A stretch of 64,000 nt of DNA from Fictibacillus sp. BK138 (GCF_004216955.1 NZ_SGXL01000001.1:2197413-2261412), one strand, 5' to 3'; counted from the first letter of the stretch, positions 50,461 through 59,670 are shown. A program made the numbers and translations. The notes: generated by a model not told the origin, from the sequence alone.

Positions 50461-52278
50461 TTACTTCTCAAATAACAGCTCTTCCATCTCGTCTAAAATA
50501 GATTCAAATACTTTAAGAGCATCCTCGATTGGTTCTGGAGTTGTCATATCAACACCAGCTTTTTTCAATACTTCGATCGGATAATCTGAGCTTCCTGCTT
50601 TCAAGAATTCCAGATAACGATCTACTGCAGGTTTTCCTTCATCTAAGATCTGTTTGGATAAAGAAGCAGCTGCAGAGAATCCTGTAGCATATTGATATAC
50701 ATAGAAGTTGTAATAGAAATGAGGAATTCTTGCCCATTCTAATCCAATTTCTTTATCAATCGCAAGATCTTCACCGAAATATTTAACGTTCAGATCATAA
50801 TAGATCTTTGTTAATAGTTCTGGAGTTAAAGGCTCACCTTTTGCCGCACGAACATGGATTTCCTGTTCGAACTCAGCAAACATCGTCTGACGGAAAACAG
50901 TACCTCTAAATCCTTCTAAGTGGTGATTTAGAAGATATAGCTTTTCTTTCTTATCCGTCGTTTTTTGCAGCATGTAATGGTTTAGAAGGGCTTCATTACA
51001 TGTCGATGCCACTTCTGCAACAAAGATCGAGTAATCAGCATAAGGATATGGCTGATTTTCACGTGTATAGTAGCTATGCACAGAGTGACCGATCTCATGC
51101 GTAAGAGTGAACAAGTTATTCACATTGTCTTGCCAGTTCATCAAGATGTACGGCATCGTACCATAAGCACCTGAAGAATATGCTCCACTTCGCTTTCCAG
51201 CATTCTCATGAACATCAATCCAGCGCTTTTCATAACCTTCTTTAACGATTGTTTTGTACTCTTCACCCATAGGATCCAAGCTGTCCAATACTAGCTGCTG
51301 TGCTTCCTTAAAGCTAACTTCCATCTTTGCATCTTTAACTAGCGGCGTGTACAGATCGTACATATGGAGCTCATCAAGACCTAGAGCTTTCTTACGAAGG
51401 CGTACATAACGGTGAAGCAGGTGAAGATTATCATTAACCGTTTTTACTAGGTTATCATATACCGCTTCAGGGATATTATTGTTATTTAGAGCTGCTTGGC
51501 GAGCTGACTCAAAATGACGAGTTTTCGCAAAGAAATTATCGCGTTTTACCGTTCCCGCAAGTGTGCTTGCAAATGTGTTCTTGTAGGAATCATACGTTCC
51601 GTAAACCGCTTTAAATGCATCTTCTCTTACTCGGCGGTCAGAGCTTTCAAGAAAACGGATGTAGCGGCCATGCGTAACTTCAATCTCTTCCCCATTCTCG
51701 TCTTTGATAACAGGAAACTTCAAATCAGCGTTATTCAGCATACCAAAAGTATTGCTTGAAGTATTAGCTACTTCTCTGACATCTGCTAAAAGTGCTTCTT
51801 CTTCCTTAGAAAGCACATGAGGACGCTGACGGTTGATCTCGTCTAATGCATGTTTGTAGAGCGCAAGAGGCTCATAACTTTGAAGGAACTGAGTAAGTGC
51901 TTCTTCAGATAGAGATAAAATTTCAGGAACTGCAAAAGAAACTGTGCTGCTTACTTGTGTGGCAAGGTTGGAAGCACGATCGTTTAATCCTTGGTAGAAG
52001 GAATCAGTAGTGTCCTGGTCATATCTCATATGAGCATATGTATAAAGCTTACCAAGCTTTTTCGTTACTTCATCTTGTTTTTGCAGATAAGTATAAAGTG
52101 TTTCGGCTGATTCACCTAATCTTCCTTGAAAGGATTTAAGTTCAGGAAGCATCTGCTTCGTTTCCTCAAATTCTTTTTCCCAAACGTCATTCGAAGCGTA
52201 AATTGCTTCTAAATCCCACGTATCTTCAACGGCCACTTCATTACGTTTAGGCAATGATTTCGTTTTTGTTTGAGACAT
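50461..52278 (-). CDS. pepF: Oligoendopeptidase F
   Basis: The 605-aa M3B metallopeptidase has the zinc motif HEIGHSVHSYY and the downstream Glu in VAEVASTCNEALL, and is the usual length. It degrades short peptides in the cytosol, which complements peptide uptake by the Opp system encoded at the right end of the window. GGAGGTG precedes the ATG. It is monocistronic, in the same order as B. subtilis (YjbG). Confidence 0.95.
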   Translation of the reverse strand: MSQTKTKSLPKRNEVAVEDTWDLEAIYASNDVWEKEFEETKQMLPELKSFQGRLGESAETLYTYLQKQDEVTKKLGKLYTYAHMRYDQDTTDSFYQGLNDRASNLATQVSSTVSFAVPEILSLSEEALTQFLQSYEPLALYKHALDEINRQRPHVLSKEEEALLADVREVANTSSNTFGMLNNADLKFPVIKDENGEEIEVTHGRYIRFLESSDRRVREDAFKAVYGTYDSYKNTFASTLAGTVKRDNFFAKTRHFESARQAALNNNNIPEAVYDNLVKTVNDNLHLLHRYVRLRKKALGLDELHMYDLYTPLVKDAKMEVSFKEAQQLVLDSLDPMGEEYKTIVKEGYEKRWIDVHENAGKRSGAYSSGAYGTMPYILMNWQDNVNNLFTLTHEIGHSVHSYYTRENQPYPYADYSIFVAEVASTCNEALLNHYMLQKTTDKKEKLYLLNHHLEGFRGTVFRQTMFAEFEQEIHVRAAKGEPLTPELLTKIYYDLNVKYFGEDLAIDKEIGLEWARIPHFYYNFYVYQYATGFSAAASLSKQILDEGKPAVDRYLEFLKAGSSDYPIEVLKKAGVDMTTPEPIEDALKVFESILDEMEELLFEK

Positions 52279-52354
52279 ACAAACACCTCCATATGAAATT
52301 AAAGAAAATGTAAAACATTCTCCTTATGTATATCTACATATTACCAGAAAATGC

Positions 52355-53533
52355 TTATACAAAGTCAAAAATTACGGCTTTTTTACTGAAAATTTTGTCT
52401 TGTCCAAAAGCCTCATCAAGCGTTCTGGGATAAGGTACAGGTCTTCTCTTTCTATAATGATTGTCATTCATTTGCTCAATAATTTGTTCAGATTCCAGAA
52501 AGTTTAAATATCCTTTTATAGCACATTGATAACTCCCGTTTATATAAGGAAGTTTCCTTTCTAGGAAGATCCGTTTTCCCATTAATCTTTTACATTCATT
52601 TTCAATCTGATTCAGAGTAAAGGTAGAAGATAATTTTTCAATAAAGAATAATAGATACGATTGCCAAATAAAAGGTGAAGTTTCAAAGAAATAATAATTA
52701 TAAGAAGGCATTCCTGCTAGGGGCGAAAATAAGGTTATAGACCTGTGATTAAAATACATAACTTTTTTTACATACATAATAGAAGGAGAAACATTTTTAT
52801 AAGCGGTCATCCTCCATGTCTTTTTTTGATTGTTCCATAATAGGTTTCGATACTCATAATTTTTATTTTCTAATGTACCAAACATCATGTTCAAATCCAG
52901 GTTTTTTGCGGAAAACGTATATCCATCAGCTAATACTTTTCTTTGAGAGATCGGAAGAATATTTCTTAGGAGAAGAAACTGCTGCTGTAATGGACAAAAA
53001 TAATTTAATGAAAGTTTACCTGTTTTGTCTCTTTTGGCAGCAGTAAGGTCCGTCATCTGCAGTGAATATAAATTCTCTCTTTTCTTATTAATTCTTTTCA
53101 TGCCAAAAATCCAGTCCGATTCAATCCCGATTGATTGATAGCCATTAATCCTGCTAATAAACATATCGACATTCAAAGTGGCACATTGATATTCAATGGC
53201 TTGTTCACCCTCACTCAAATAAATATCCGGCCTTTGGGCTATATCGCGAAGATAATGTTCCAAGTACAGGTTTTTCTCTTTTTTCATAAGCCAATGAAAA
53301 AGACTCTTTTTTCCGATCAAGTGATAGTTCGTTTCCGCTTCATGTAAACCGGCACAAGTATCTTGCGACTGATGCGCGAAATGCCAAACATTTTTTGAAC
53401 CGCACTTTGGAATCACTTTCTTCTTACAAACGGGACATATTAGCAATCCTGTTTTCATTTTTGAGTACCACTGTTCTTTTGAAGTGTCTCCAGTCATATC
53501 AACAAATTGATTTTCATATAGAGCAACCAGCAT
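52355..53533 (-). CDS. coiA: Competence protein CoiA
   Basis: The 392-aa product matches CoiA (YjbF). An N-terminal zinc-finger-like segment (LICPVCKKKVIPKCGSKN, VWHFAHQS) precedes a nuclease-like domain with QRPDIYLSEGEQAIEYQCAT, whose Asp-Glu-x-Gln residues are the expected active site. CoiA promotes recombination during transformation. I favour ATG 53533, though GTG 53545 is possible with GGGGAGTG nearby. I saw no clear ComK box upstream. Confidence 0.9.
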   Translation of the reverse strand: MLVALYENQFVDMTGDTSKEQWYSKMKTGLLICPVCKKKVIPKCGSKNVWHFAHQSQDTCAGLHEAETNYHLIGKKSLFHWLMKKEKNLYLEHYLRDIAQRPDIYLSEGEQAIEYQCATLNVDMFISRINGYQSIGIESDWIFGMKRINKKRENLYSLQMTDLTAAKRDKTGKLSLNYFCPLQQQFLLLRNILPISQRKVLADGYTFSAKNLDLNMMFGTLENKNYEYRNLLWNNQKKTWRMTAYKNVSPSIMYVKKVMYFNHRSITLFSPLAGMPSYNYYFFETSPFIWQSYLLFFIEKLSSTFTLNQIENECKRLMGKRIFLERKLPYINGSYQCAIKGYLNFLESEQIIEQMNDNHYRKRRPVPYPRTLDEAFGQDKIFSKKAVIFDFV

Positions 53534-53659
53534 TCCTGTCACCACTCCCCTCCATCTACACTAATAATGTGGAAAGAAAGCATTAAAAGCATTTGAAGCT
53601 TCTCTTACTATTACTCTTTTTAATAAAGGTAATTGAGAATACGCCTTTAAGCAAAAAAA

Positions 53660-53695
53660 TAAAAACCGATTTCAAATGTTCCTGAAATCGGTTAA
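53660..53695 (-). terminator. Terminator of mecA
   Basis: On the minus strand AACCGATTTCA and TGAAATCGGTT form an 11-bp stem, followed by TTTTATTTTTTT. Confidence 0.92.
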
Positions 53696-53698
53696 ATC

Positions 53699-54370
53699 TT
53701 ATAATTTAAAATATTTTTGTACATGTTCCAGAGCAGCCTCAGAAACGATGGTTTTGCCATATTCCTGAATACGGTATACTGATAAATCTGAGTCATTACC
53801 GTATTCCAGAAGCTGAGCTAGTAGATCGTCCTGTTCTCTGTCAGGTGCATCTGGGTTAAATGTCACAAACAGATAGTACTTGCCTTCAAAGTGAAACAGC
53901 GAATTCTCAAATGAGGAAGAATCAATGGTATGACTGAGAAGAATAACATCTTCAAAATCTCCAAAAGAAATTAAGAAAGATAAATAATCATCTTCAGATT
54001 CTTCGAGTTCATCGAACTCTTCTTCTTCCGTTTGAAATTGCTGATCCAGCAATTTTTCAATATTTTGATCAACAGGCAAGTCTAACTTATCGTCACCTAT
54101 TGGAAGTTCAATCTTTTTACCGTCCTTAGACATTTGTGCACGTGTAACAATAATTTCAAGACCTTTATCCAGAGCCTGCACTTGAATCCAAAGAGGACCT
54201 TCTAATGGAAACTGTTCTTGCTGGTGTGCTTCGTCCATCATCTCCCAGAATAGTTCTTCTCCTCTTTCACGGTCAGCCCATATTTCTTCACGGTCAAATC
54301 CGCGATCTTCAATATCTCTGTAAGTTATGAAAAATTTAATGGTGAACTCATTCACTCTTTCAATTTCCAT
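53699..54370 (-). CDS. mecA: Adaptor protein MecA
   Basis: The 223-aa product has the N-terminal substrate-binding domain (MEIERVNEFTIKFFITYRDI, FDREEIWADRERGEELFWEM), an acidic linker (FQTEEEEFDELEESEDDY) and the C-terminal ClpC-binding domain (LFHFEGKYYLFVTFNPD). MecA targets ComK and others to ClpCP. It lies between coiA and yjbE as in B. subtilis. GGGAGAG precedes the ATG. Confidence 0.95.
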   Translation of the reverse strand: MEIERVNEFTIKFFITYRDIEDRGFDREEIWADRERGEELFWEMMDEAHQQEQFPLEGPLWIQVQALDKGLEIIVTRAQMSKDGKKIELPIGDDKLDLPVDQNIEKLLDQQFQTEEEEFDELEESEDDYLSFLISFGDFEDVILLSHTIDSSSFENSLFHFEGKYYLFVTFNPDAPDREQDDLLAQLLEYGNDSDLSVYRIQEYGKTIVSEAALEHVQKYFKL

Positions 54371-54692
54371 TTCTGCTTCTCTCCCTTCTCTCCGGTTTGT
54401 TCGTGAAGGGATAAATACCCCTAGAAAAAAGCAATCTTATTACCTTTTATTCCCCAACTGAAAATACATCAATCACAATTAAACCTCTTGTACCTTATTC
54501 TATGACAAAACAGCTAATCTGGAAATAAAAAAGGCCCGTATTTACTGCCCTTTTTTGCGCCTAGATCTATTATAAAAAAACGGCTGCTGCTTGACGCAGA
54601 TGGTCAAGCTGGACTATAATTCAATGGTCTTTAAGGTTAACATATTGTACCATAACTCACTTGAAATTTCATTACATACGGGGGTTTTACTT
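54371..54692. other. mecA-yjbE divergent region with structured yjbE leader
   Basis: No gene is visible. A terminator-like hairpin lies at 54527-54556 (AAAAAAGG with CCTTTTTT). A perfect 7-bp hairpin (GCTTGAC with GTCAAGC) lies at 54587-54607. Both precede yjbE on its strand. I do not recognise the yybP-ykoY manganese riboswitch, which controls some TerC genes. Confidence 0.55.
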
Positions 54693-55358
54693 TTGGAAAC
54701 AGATTTTCTGATATCCCTTTTGCAAATTATCGCGATTGATATCCTGCTCGGCGGTGATAACGCTATTGTTATTGCACTAGCCAGCCGAAATTTACCTGAG
54801 AAACAAAGGAATAAAGCCATTTTCTTAGGAACCGGACTAGCTATAGTAGTTCGTGTAGTATTAACCATTGTAGCTGTTTATTTATTAAATATTCCATTCT
54901 TATACCTTGCAGGGGGTATTTTGCTTTTAATCATAGCGTACAAGCTTATTCTTGAAGAAGACGAAGAGCTAGATGTAAAAGCAGGGAAAAATTTATCTGA
55001 TGCGGTTAAAACCATCGTATTCGCAGATATTGCTATGGGTCTTGATAATGTTCTAGCGATAGCAGGGGCTGCTCACGGAAACATTATTCTTGTGGTGATT
55101 GGCTTATTAGTATCTGTACCAATCATTATATGGGGAAGTAAAATAATATTGCACTTCATGGAACGATTTCCTGTTTTAATTTATATTGGTTCGGGCGTAC
55201 TCGCTTTTACTGCAGCAGGTATGATCATCGAAGAAAAAATGCTTCATTCGGTTTTCGCAGATAATACTATGCTTGAATATGGATTATATGTATTCTTGAT
55301 CATCGGTGTCTTATTTGCAGGAATATTGACGAATTCCATTAAGAGAAAAGCAAAGTAA
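54693..55358 (+). CDS. yjbE: TerC-family membrane protein (YjbE)
   Basis: The 221-aa product has seven membrane helices and the TerC metal motifs IDILLGGDNAIVIALASRNLP and ADIAMGLDNVLAIAGAAHGN. TerC proteins export manganese, including to exported proteins. The start is TTG at 54693, which matches where the homologue begins (E-T-D-F-L-I-S), with GGGGG upstream. The longer frame from 54591 runs through a hairpin and is unlikely to be translated. Confidence 0.88.
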   Translation: METDFLISLLQIIAIDILLGGDNAIVIALASRNLPEKQRNKAIFLGTGLAIVVRVVLTIVAVYLLNIPFLYLAGGILLLIIAYKLILEEDEELDVKAGKNLSDAVKTIVFADIAMGLDNVLAIAGAAHGNIILVVIGLLVSVPIIIWGSKIILHFMERFPVLIYIGSGVLAFTAAGMIIEEKMLHSVFADNTMLEYGLYVFLIIGVLFAGILTNSIKRKAK

Positions 55359-55361
55359 AGG

Positions 55362-55400
55362 AAAAGAATCCTGCCGACACATGCTGGCAGGATTCTTTTT
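55362..55400 (+). terminator. Terminator of yjbE
   Basis: AAAGAATCCTGCC and GGCAGGATTCTTT form a 13-bp stem, followed by TTATGG. Confidence 0.92.
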
Positions 55401-55412
55401 ATGGATTGGTTG

Positions 55413-55720
55413 TTTTCGTATACATTGATGCTTTTGATAGTAGTTGATTTCCAATCCAGGTTGTTCGCTTTCCACGGGGAGTGCGGTGAGCCTCCTGCCG
55501 CTTTGCGCCATTAGGAGTCTCGATGAAGCACATGTGCTCCTGCGTCTAAAAGCTATTCTCAACGAATTCAGATTCCTCGTCGCATGCCTTGCGAGAAGAA
55601 TTTTCATGTAGTTGGCACGCTCGTCCCGTAGGACAAGGAAGGCCTCGGTAGCTTTACATCGCACGAAGAAAATGTGATTTTCCATTTTCGAGGAGTCTCA
55701 CACCTTGCGCTCCAATCAAC
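55413..55720 (+). repeat. Interspersed palindromic repeat, copy B (long form)
   Basis: It has the same left half as copy A (TTTTCGTA, GTTGATTT, GCTTTCCACGGGG, GGAGTCTC) and the same right end (CACCTTGCGCTCCAATCAAC). Two extra segments lie inside, about 95 bp at 55523-55617 and about 60 bp at 55634-55694. The extra parts contain small hairpins such as TCGCATGCCTTGCGA. Confidence 0.85.
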
Positions 55721-55786
55721 CTTCCAATGAAGATAAATAAAAAAAACAATAACAACATTCATATAATGATTAGTTAGTAATCAAAC

Positions 55787-55822
55787 ATAAAAAACTTCCG
55801 CACTTTTGGACGCGGAAGTTTT
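55787..55822. terminator. Terminator of spx
   Basis: AAAACTTCCGC and GCGGAAGTTTT form an 11-bp stem just after the spx stop, with T-runs on both strands. Confidence 0.92.
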
Positions 55823-55826
55823 TCTT

Positions 55827-56225
55827 TTATTCATTTACAAGACGCTGTGCTTCCATAAGCTGAAAAGTACGAACTCTTCTTGGCAAGAAACGGCGAATTT
55901 CGTCTTCGTTATAGCCGACTTGCAGACGCTTTTCATCCAGGATAATGGGTCTTCTCAATAATCCAGGGTGATCTGCAATCAATTGATATAGATCTTGTAA
56001 AGGCATGGATTCAAGATTAATGTTAAGTTCCTGGAACGTTTTTGAACGAGTAGAAATAATTTCGTCAGTACCGTCCTCTGTCATTCTCAAGATTTGCTTA
56101 ACTTCTTCTATTGATAAAGGTTCCGAAAAAATGTTTCTTTCTTGATAAGGAATTTCATTTTCTTTTAACCATGCTTTAGCTTTTCGGCATGATGTACAGC
56201 TCGGCGAAGTAAATAGTGTGACCAT
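55827..56225 (-). CDS. spx: Transcriptional regulator Spx
   Basis: The 131-aa ArsC-like protein begins [19 protein letters not shown], with the redox CxxC at residues 10-13, and includes [20 protein letters not shown]. Spx binds the RNA polymerase alpha subunit to redirect transcription under disulfide stress and is degraded through SpxH and ClpXP. The ATG at 56225 has AAGGAGAG upstream. The longer frame from 56291 does not match known Spx. TATACT near 56293-56298 on the minus strand is a possible -10. Confidence 0.96.
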   Translation of the reverse strand: MVTLFTSPSCTSCRKAKAWLKENEIPYQERNIFSEPLSIEEVKQILRMTEDGTDEIISTRSKTFQELNINLESMPLQDLYQLIADHPGLLRRPIILDEKRLQVGYNEDEIRRFLPRRVRTFQLMEAQRLVNE

Positions 56226-56569
56226 ATTGGAACTCTCCTTCCCCTCTCTCTGATTTAGGTACTTTAAAAAAGTTATTAAATCATCATTCATAGTATACTA
56301 CACATTTTACATTTTCGGTAGAGGTTATACAGACTTTTGTACATTTTTACGAAATTGTCATACAAATGTAATACATATACAGTTTGTCTTACACAACTTC
56401 TCCGATAATTTTTCTACATATATATAGACGTATTACCCGAAGATAAGTTTCACAAAACATGAAAAAATAAAGAGGCTGACTAAAATTATATAAAACCAAG
56501 AAGTCTGCCTACTTTTAAAAGATAATATAGTTGTGTTGGACAATTTTTTTATTTTTGTTTTAAAAAAAT
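56226..56569. other. spx upstream region
   Basis: No gene is visible. It contains the probable spx promoter. An imperfect hairpin at 56471-56509 (AGGCAGACT with AGTCAGCCT on the minus strand), followed by CTTTATTTTTTC, may act as a second terminator for the 44-aa gene upstream. Confidence 0.5.
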
Positions 56570-56616
56570 TTAGGGCTGCCAAAAGTAAGTATAACTTACT
56601 TTTGGGACAGCCCTAA
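56570..56616 (-). terminator. Long terminator hairpin of the 44-aa gene
   Basis: On the minus strand TTAGGGCTG, a two-base bulge and CCAAAAGTAAGT pair with ACTTACTTTTGG and CAGCCCTAA, giving about 21 bp, then ATTTTTTTAAAA. The stop codon of the 44-aa ORF lies in the first arm. Confidence 0.88.
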
Positions 56617-56747
56617 GCTATTGTTTTCTTTACTTGTGATGCAGGACCTTTACGCGGAATACTCGGTTTAAGATTCTTTAGGTTTTTCTTAAGCATCTCT
56701 TTCCATAATTCGCGCTTTGTTTTTTTCTTCTTATCTTTTTGTTTCAT
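56613..56747 (-). CDS. 44-aa basic protein, unknown function
   Basis: The ORF starts MKQKDKKKKTKRELWKEMLK and continues basic to SQVKKTIA. GGAGGAG lies about ten bases before the ATG, and a strong terminator overlaps the stop, so it is probably expressed. The Lys/Arg-rich helix could bind RNA. It lies between yjbC and spx on the same strand. I do not recognise a family. Confidence 0.6.
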   Translation of the reverse strand: MKQKDKKKKTKRELWKEMLKKNLKNLKPSIPRKGPASQVKKTIA

Positions 56748-56785
56748 AACGCCTGCTCCTCCTTTAACAAGGAAAATAGTAATCA

Positions 56786-57400
56786 TTATTCGGAAGCGGT
56801 TTCCCTTGGCGTATCGGAAGACTCATCTTTTACCATTTCTGGCTTTGGAGTCGCTGGTTCTGTATCCAAGGTGAGCACTTCACTCGCTGGCTGATAAGAC
56901 TTTCCGTACAATTCATTATCTTTGTACGTGTGTATTTCATTATACGTCTTTTTCATGTTTTCATAAATAGTTTCTTCAGATTCTTCTGTAGGTGACCAGA
57001 ATAAAATCTCCATTTCATTCACTTCATTCGTTGCTAATGACCGTCTTCTGTACCCGATACTTGAGGCATGTTCAAATCCTTCACGTGTATAAAAGCGCAG
57101 TCGTTTCTCAGTGTCTGTATCTTCATAGTCAACCGGCTCTACTTCTAATATGATCGGTTTGCCTTTTGCCTTCAACTTCTCAATAAGCTTATGACCGAGT
57201 CCTTGACCTCTAGCATCTTTAGAAACAAATAAGTAATCAATAAAAACAAAGTCTGGAAGTTCAACGTACATTAGTACGTGATGTTTACCTTCATCTTTAT
57301 GATAGATATCACTCTTCTCATCCAGCAAAAGTTCCATATGTTCTTTTGATTTCATTTCTTCAATCGGAAAATATTGATTTAACTTCTCATACCAATTCAT
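56786..57400 (-). CDS. yjbC: GNAT acetyltransferase YjbC
   Basis: The 204-aa product closely follows remembered B. subtilis YjbC: MNWYEKLNQYFPIEEMKSK, DYLFVSKDARGQGLGHKLIE as the acetyl-CoA site, LEVEPVDYEDTDTEKRLRFY and YRRRSLATNEVNEMEILFWS. It has an acidic low-complexity tail. It lies upstream of spx, with which it is cotranscribed in B. subtilis, but here a terminator and a 44-aa gene intervene. Confidence 0.92.
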   Translation of the reverse strand: MNWYEKLNQYFPIEEMKSKEHMELLLDEKSDIYHKDEGKHHVLMYVELPDFVFIDYLFVSKDARGQGLGHKLIEKLKAKGKPIILEVEPVDYEDTDTEKRLRFYTREGFEHASSIGYRRRSLATNEVNEMEILFWSPTEESEETIYENMKKTYNEIHTYKDNELYGKSYQPASEVLTLDTEPATPKPEMVKDESSDTPRETASE

Positions 57401-57526
57401 CGTTTCCCCATCAGCTCCTTAAGTTTTATATTATATAGTTTTCCCTCTTTCTTCCTTTGTTATCATGGGATACAATAGAGAAAGAAATACGTGGTGAACG
57501 AGTTGTAAAAAAAGGAGGCATCCTCT

Positions 57527-57709
57527 TTGCTATCATTCTTTACCGATTTAACGTTGTTAGCTTTATGTGTGGTTGGTATTACAGCATTGATGGGAACGAT
57601 TTCCCAAGTCATCGCGGTAAAATTGTTCGGTGGTAAGAAAGTTTCACATTTTGTGGATAAATCGAAGTCTTTCCAGCAAAACTGGAATCCAGTAAAAAGA
57701 AGAAATTAA
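57527..57709 (+). CDS. Small single-pass membrane protein
   Basis: The 60-aa product has one membrane helix (about residues 6-28, LTLLALCVVGITALMGTISQ) and a basic tail KSFQQNWNPVKRRN. The start is TTG with AAAGGAGG upstream, and a terminator follows the stop. The function is unknown. Confidence 0.65.
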   Translation: MLSFFTDLTLLALCVVGITALMGTISQVIAVKLFGGKKVSHFVDKSKSFQQNWNPVKRRN

Positions 57710-57717
57710 ATGGAAAC

Positions 57718-57744
57718 AACCCAGACTTTCGGGTTGTTTTTTCA
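57718..57744 (+). terminator. Terminator of the small membrane protein gene
   Basis: CAACCC and GGGTTG form a 6-bp stem followed by six Ts. Confidence 0.75.
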
Positions 57745-57803
57745 CATTTTTAACCCGAACTGCTTTATAATACAAGGGTAACATACATAATAGAGGTGTA
57801 CAA

Positions 57804-59564
57804 ATGCATAGAAACCTTAGAACTTTTATTAGTCAATTAAGAGAAGAAAAAGAAATTATTGAGATACATGCAGAAGTCGATCCCTATTTAGAGATCCCTG
57901 AAATTCACAGACGTGTCATTGCAGAAGAAGGTCCAGCTTTGCTTTTTACAAATGTTAAGGGTAAAAACATACCTGTCGTGACAAATTTGTTTGGAACAAT
58001 CAATCGAGTAGATATGGCTTTTGGACCCAAACCTGAACAATTAGTTAAAGATCTTGTCTCATCTATCGATGAACTCATGCCTCCTTCCCCTTCTGTTCTA
58101 TGGAAGAAAAAAGGTATGATCAAGGACGTTCTATCTTTAGGAACAAAAAAAGTCGGCAAGAATAAATCACCTATTCTCGAAACGTTTACGACGAATGTCA
58201 ATATGAAGGAGCTTCCGGCTTTAACTGGTTGGCATCTTGACAGTAACCCTTTTGTTACTTTGCCGCTCGTCTATACTGAACATCCCGATAAACACGAACA
58301 CAACCTTGGAATGTACCGGATTGAAATCAAAGAAGGAAATAAGACGGGAATTCACTGGCAAATACATAAAGGCGGCGGTTTCCATCATTATGAAGCCGAA
58401 CAAAAAAATCAAGCATTGCCTGTTACGTTATTCTTAGGAGGCCCACCTTCTTTAATGATCAGTGCGATCGCTCCTCTTCCAGAAGCAGTGCCTGAACTCA
58501 TGTTTTCATCTATGTTGATGGGAGAAAAACTAAGTCTTGCTCATGTTGATGGTCATCCTCATCCGTTAATCGCTGAAGCAGAATTTGCATTTGGCGGGCT
58601 GGTTCCTCCTCATGTTCGTGAACCTGAGGGGCCATTTGGAGACCATTATGGATATTACTCATGGGCGCATGACTTTCCTGTCTTCAACGTAGATAAGATG
58701 TGGAAACGAAAAGATGCGATCTATCCTGCTACAGTAGTTGGAAAACCAAAGCAAGAAGACTATTATATCGGAGAATATCTGCAGCGGTTGATGAGTCCCT
58801 TATTCCCTGTCGTCATGAATGGCGTCCGTGATTTATGGACGTATGCAGAAACTGGATTCCATGCATTAGCTGGTGCAGTCGTTCGTGAATCTTATTATAA
58901 AGAAGGCTTAGCACATGCGTTCCGAATTATGGGAGAGGGCCAGCTTACGTTAACCAAGTTTTTGATGGTAACGAACAAACCTGTTAATCTTCAAAATTTC
59001 GCGGAATTAGCTGAAGGGGTTCTGGAAAGATTCCTTCCTGAACGAGATTTGCTAATTATTCATGATACTTCCATGGATACATTGGATTATACAGGACGAA
59101 AGTTTAATACAGGCTCAAAAGCCATCATGACTGGTCTTGGAGAACCCGTTCGTGAATTAAAGAGAACGTATGACGGCGGAACGATATCAGGAATCAATGA
59201 TATTGGTGTTTTCTGCGGCGGCTTGTTAACTGTGAGTGGACCATCTTTTGATGAAGCTCCGGATTTTGCTGAACACCTGCTGTCTAACAGCCAAGACTCC
59301 TTTAAGGATTGGCCGCTGGTCTTTTTGGTGGATGATGCTTCAATCGCAGCTACTCAAGCAGAATTTTTATGGACAACCTTTACACGTTTTGATCCGGCAT
59401 ATGATGTCTATGCTAAGAGTAAGATCGACCGAAACCGAATTAAGTATGAAGGAACGATTATCATTGATGCAAGAATGAAGCCCTTCTATCCGGATGTTGT
59501 TGAAACTCGTCCTGATATTGATCAAAAAGTTACTGAAAGATGGAATGAATATTTTCCTAAGTAA
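57804..59564 (+). CDS. UbiD-family decarboxylase
   Basis: The 586-aa product is a prenylated-flavin decarboxylase: MYRIEIKEGNKTGIHWQIHK near the prFMN site, REPEGPFGDHYGYYS with the conserved Glu region, GVLERFLPERDLLIIHD and PFYPDVVETRPDI near the end. It decarboxylates aromatic or unsaturated acids and needs a UbiX partner, which is not adjacent. The substrate is unknown, and a quinone role is less likely because no men or ubi genes are near. It starts at ATG 57804. A terminator follows. Confidence 0.88.
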   Translation: MHRNLRTFISQLREEKEIIEIHAEVDPYLEIPEIHRRVIAEEGPALLFTNVKGKNIPVVTNLFGTINRVDMAFGPKPEQLVKDLVSSIDELMPPSPSVLWKKKGMIKDVLSLGTKKVGKNKSPILETFTTNVNMKELPALTGWHLDSNPFVTLPLVYTEHPDKHEHNLGMYRIEIKEGNKTGIHWQIHKGGGFHHYEAEQKNQALPVTLFLGGPPSLMISAIAPLPEAVPELMFSSMLMGEKLSLAHVDGHPHPLIAEAEFAFGGLVPPHVREPEGPFGDHYGYYSWAHDFPVFNVDKMWKRKDAIYPATVVGKPKQEDYYIGEYLQRLMSPLFPVVMNGVRDLWTYAETGFHALAGAVVRESYYKEGLAHAFRIMGEGQLTLTKFLMVTNKPVNLQNFAELAEGVLERFLPERDLLIIHDTSMDTLDYTGRKFNTGSKAIMTGLGEPVRELKRTYDGGTISGINDIGVFCGGLLTVSGPSFDEAPDFAEHLLSNSQDSFKDWPLVFLVDDASIAATQAEFLWTTFTRFDPAYDVYAKSKIDRNRIKYEGTIIIDARMKPFYPDVVETRPDIDQKVTERWNEYFPK

Positions 59565-59592
59565 AAGAAGCGTTTTCACGCTTCTTTTTGCT
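59563..59592 (+). terminator. Terminator of the UbiD-family gene
   Basis: AAAAGAAGCG and CGCTTCTTTT form a 10-bp stem with a six-base loop, followed by TGCTTTTT. Confidence 0.9.
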
Positions 59593-59670
59593 TTTTAGAA
59601 GTTGATATATTGTCCAAAGGGTGGTAAAGTATTTAACAATATACATTTTTGGGGAAAGGAGAATTAGCTT

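Noticed and set aside
54591-54692. N-terminal extension of YjbE from ATG 54600 or upstream
   Set aside because: It runs through a perfect hairpin, has no ribosome site, and the known family starts at the TTG at 54693.
55311-55685. 124-aa minus-strand open frame
   Set aside because: It covers the yjbE terminator and interspersed repeat B. A related frame over copy A (48106-48495) is also just the repeat read through.
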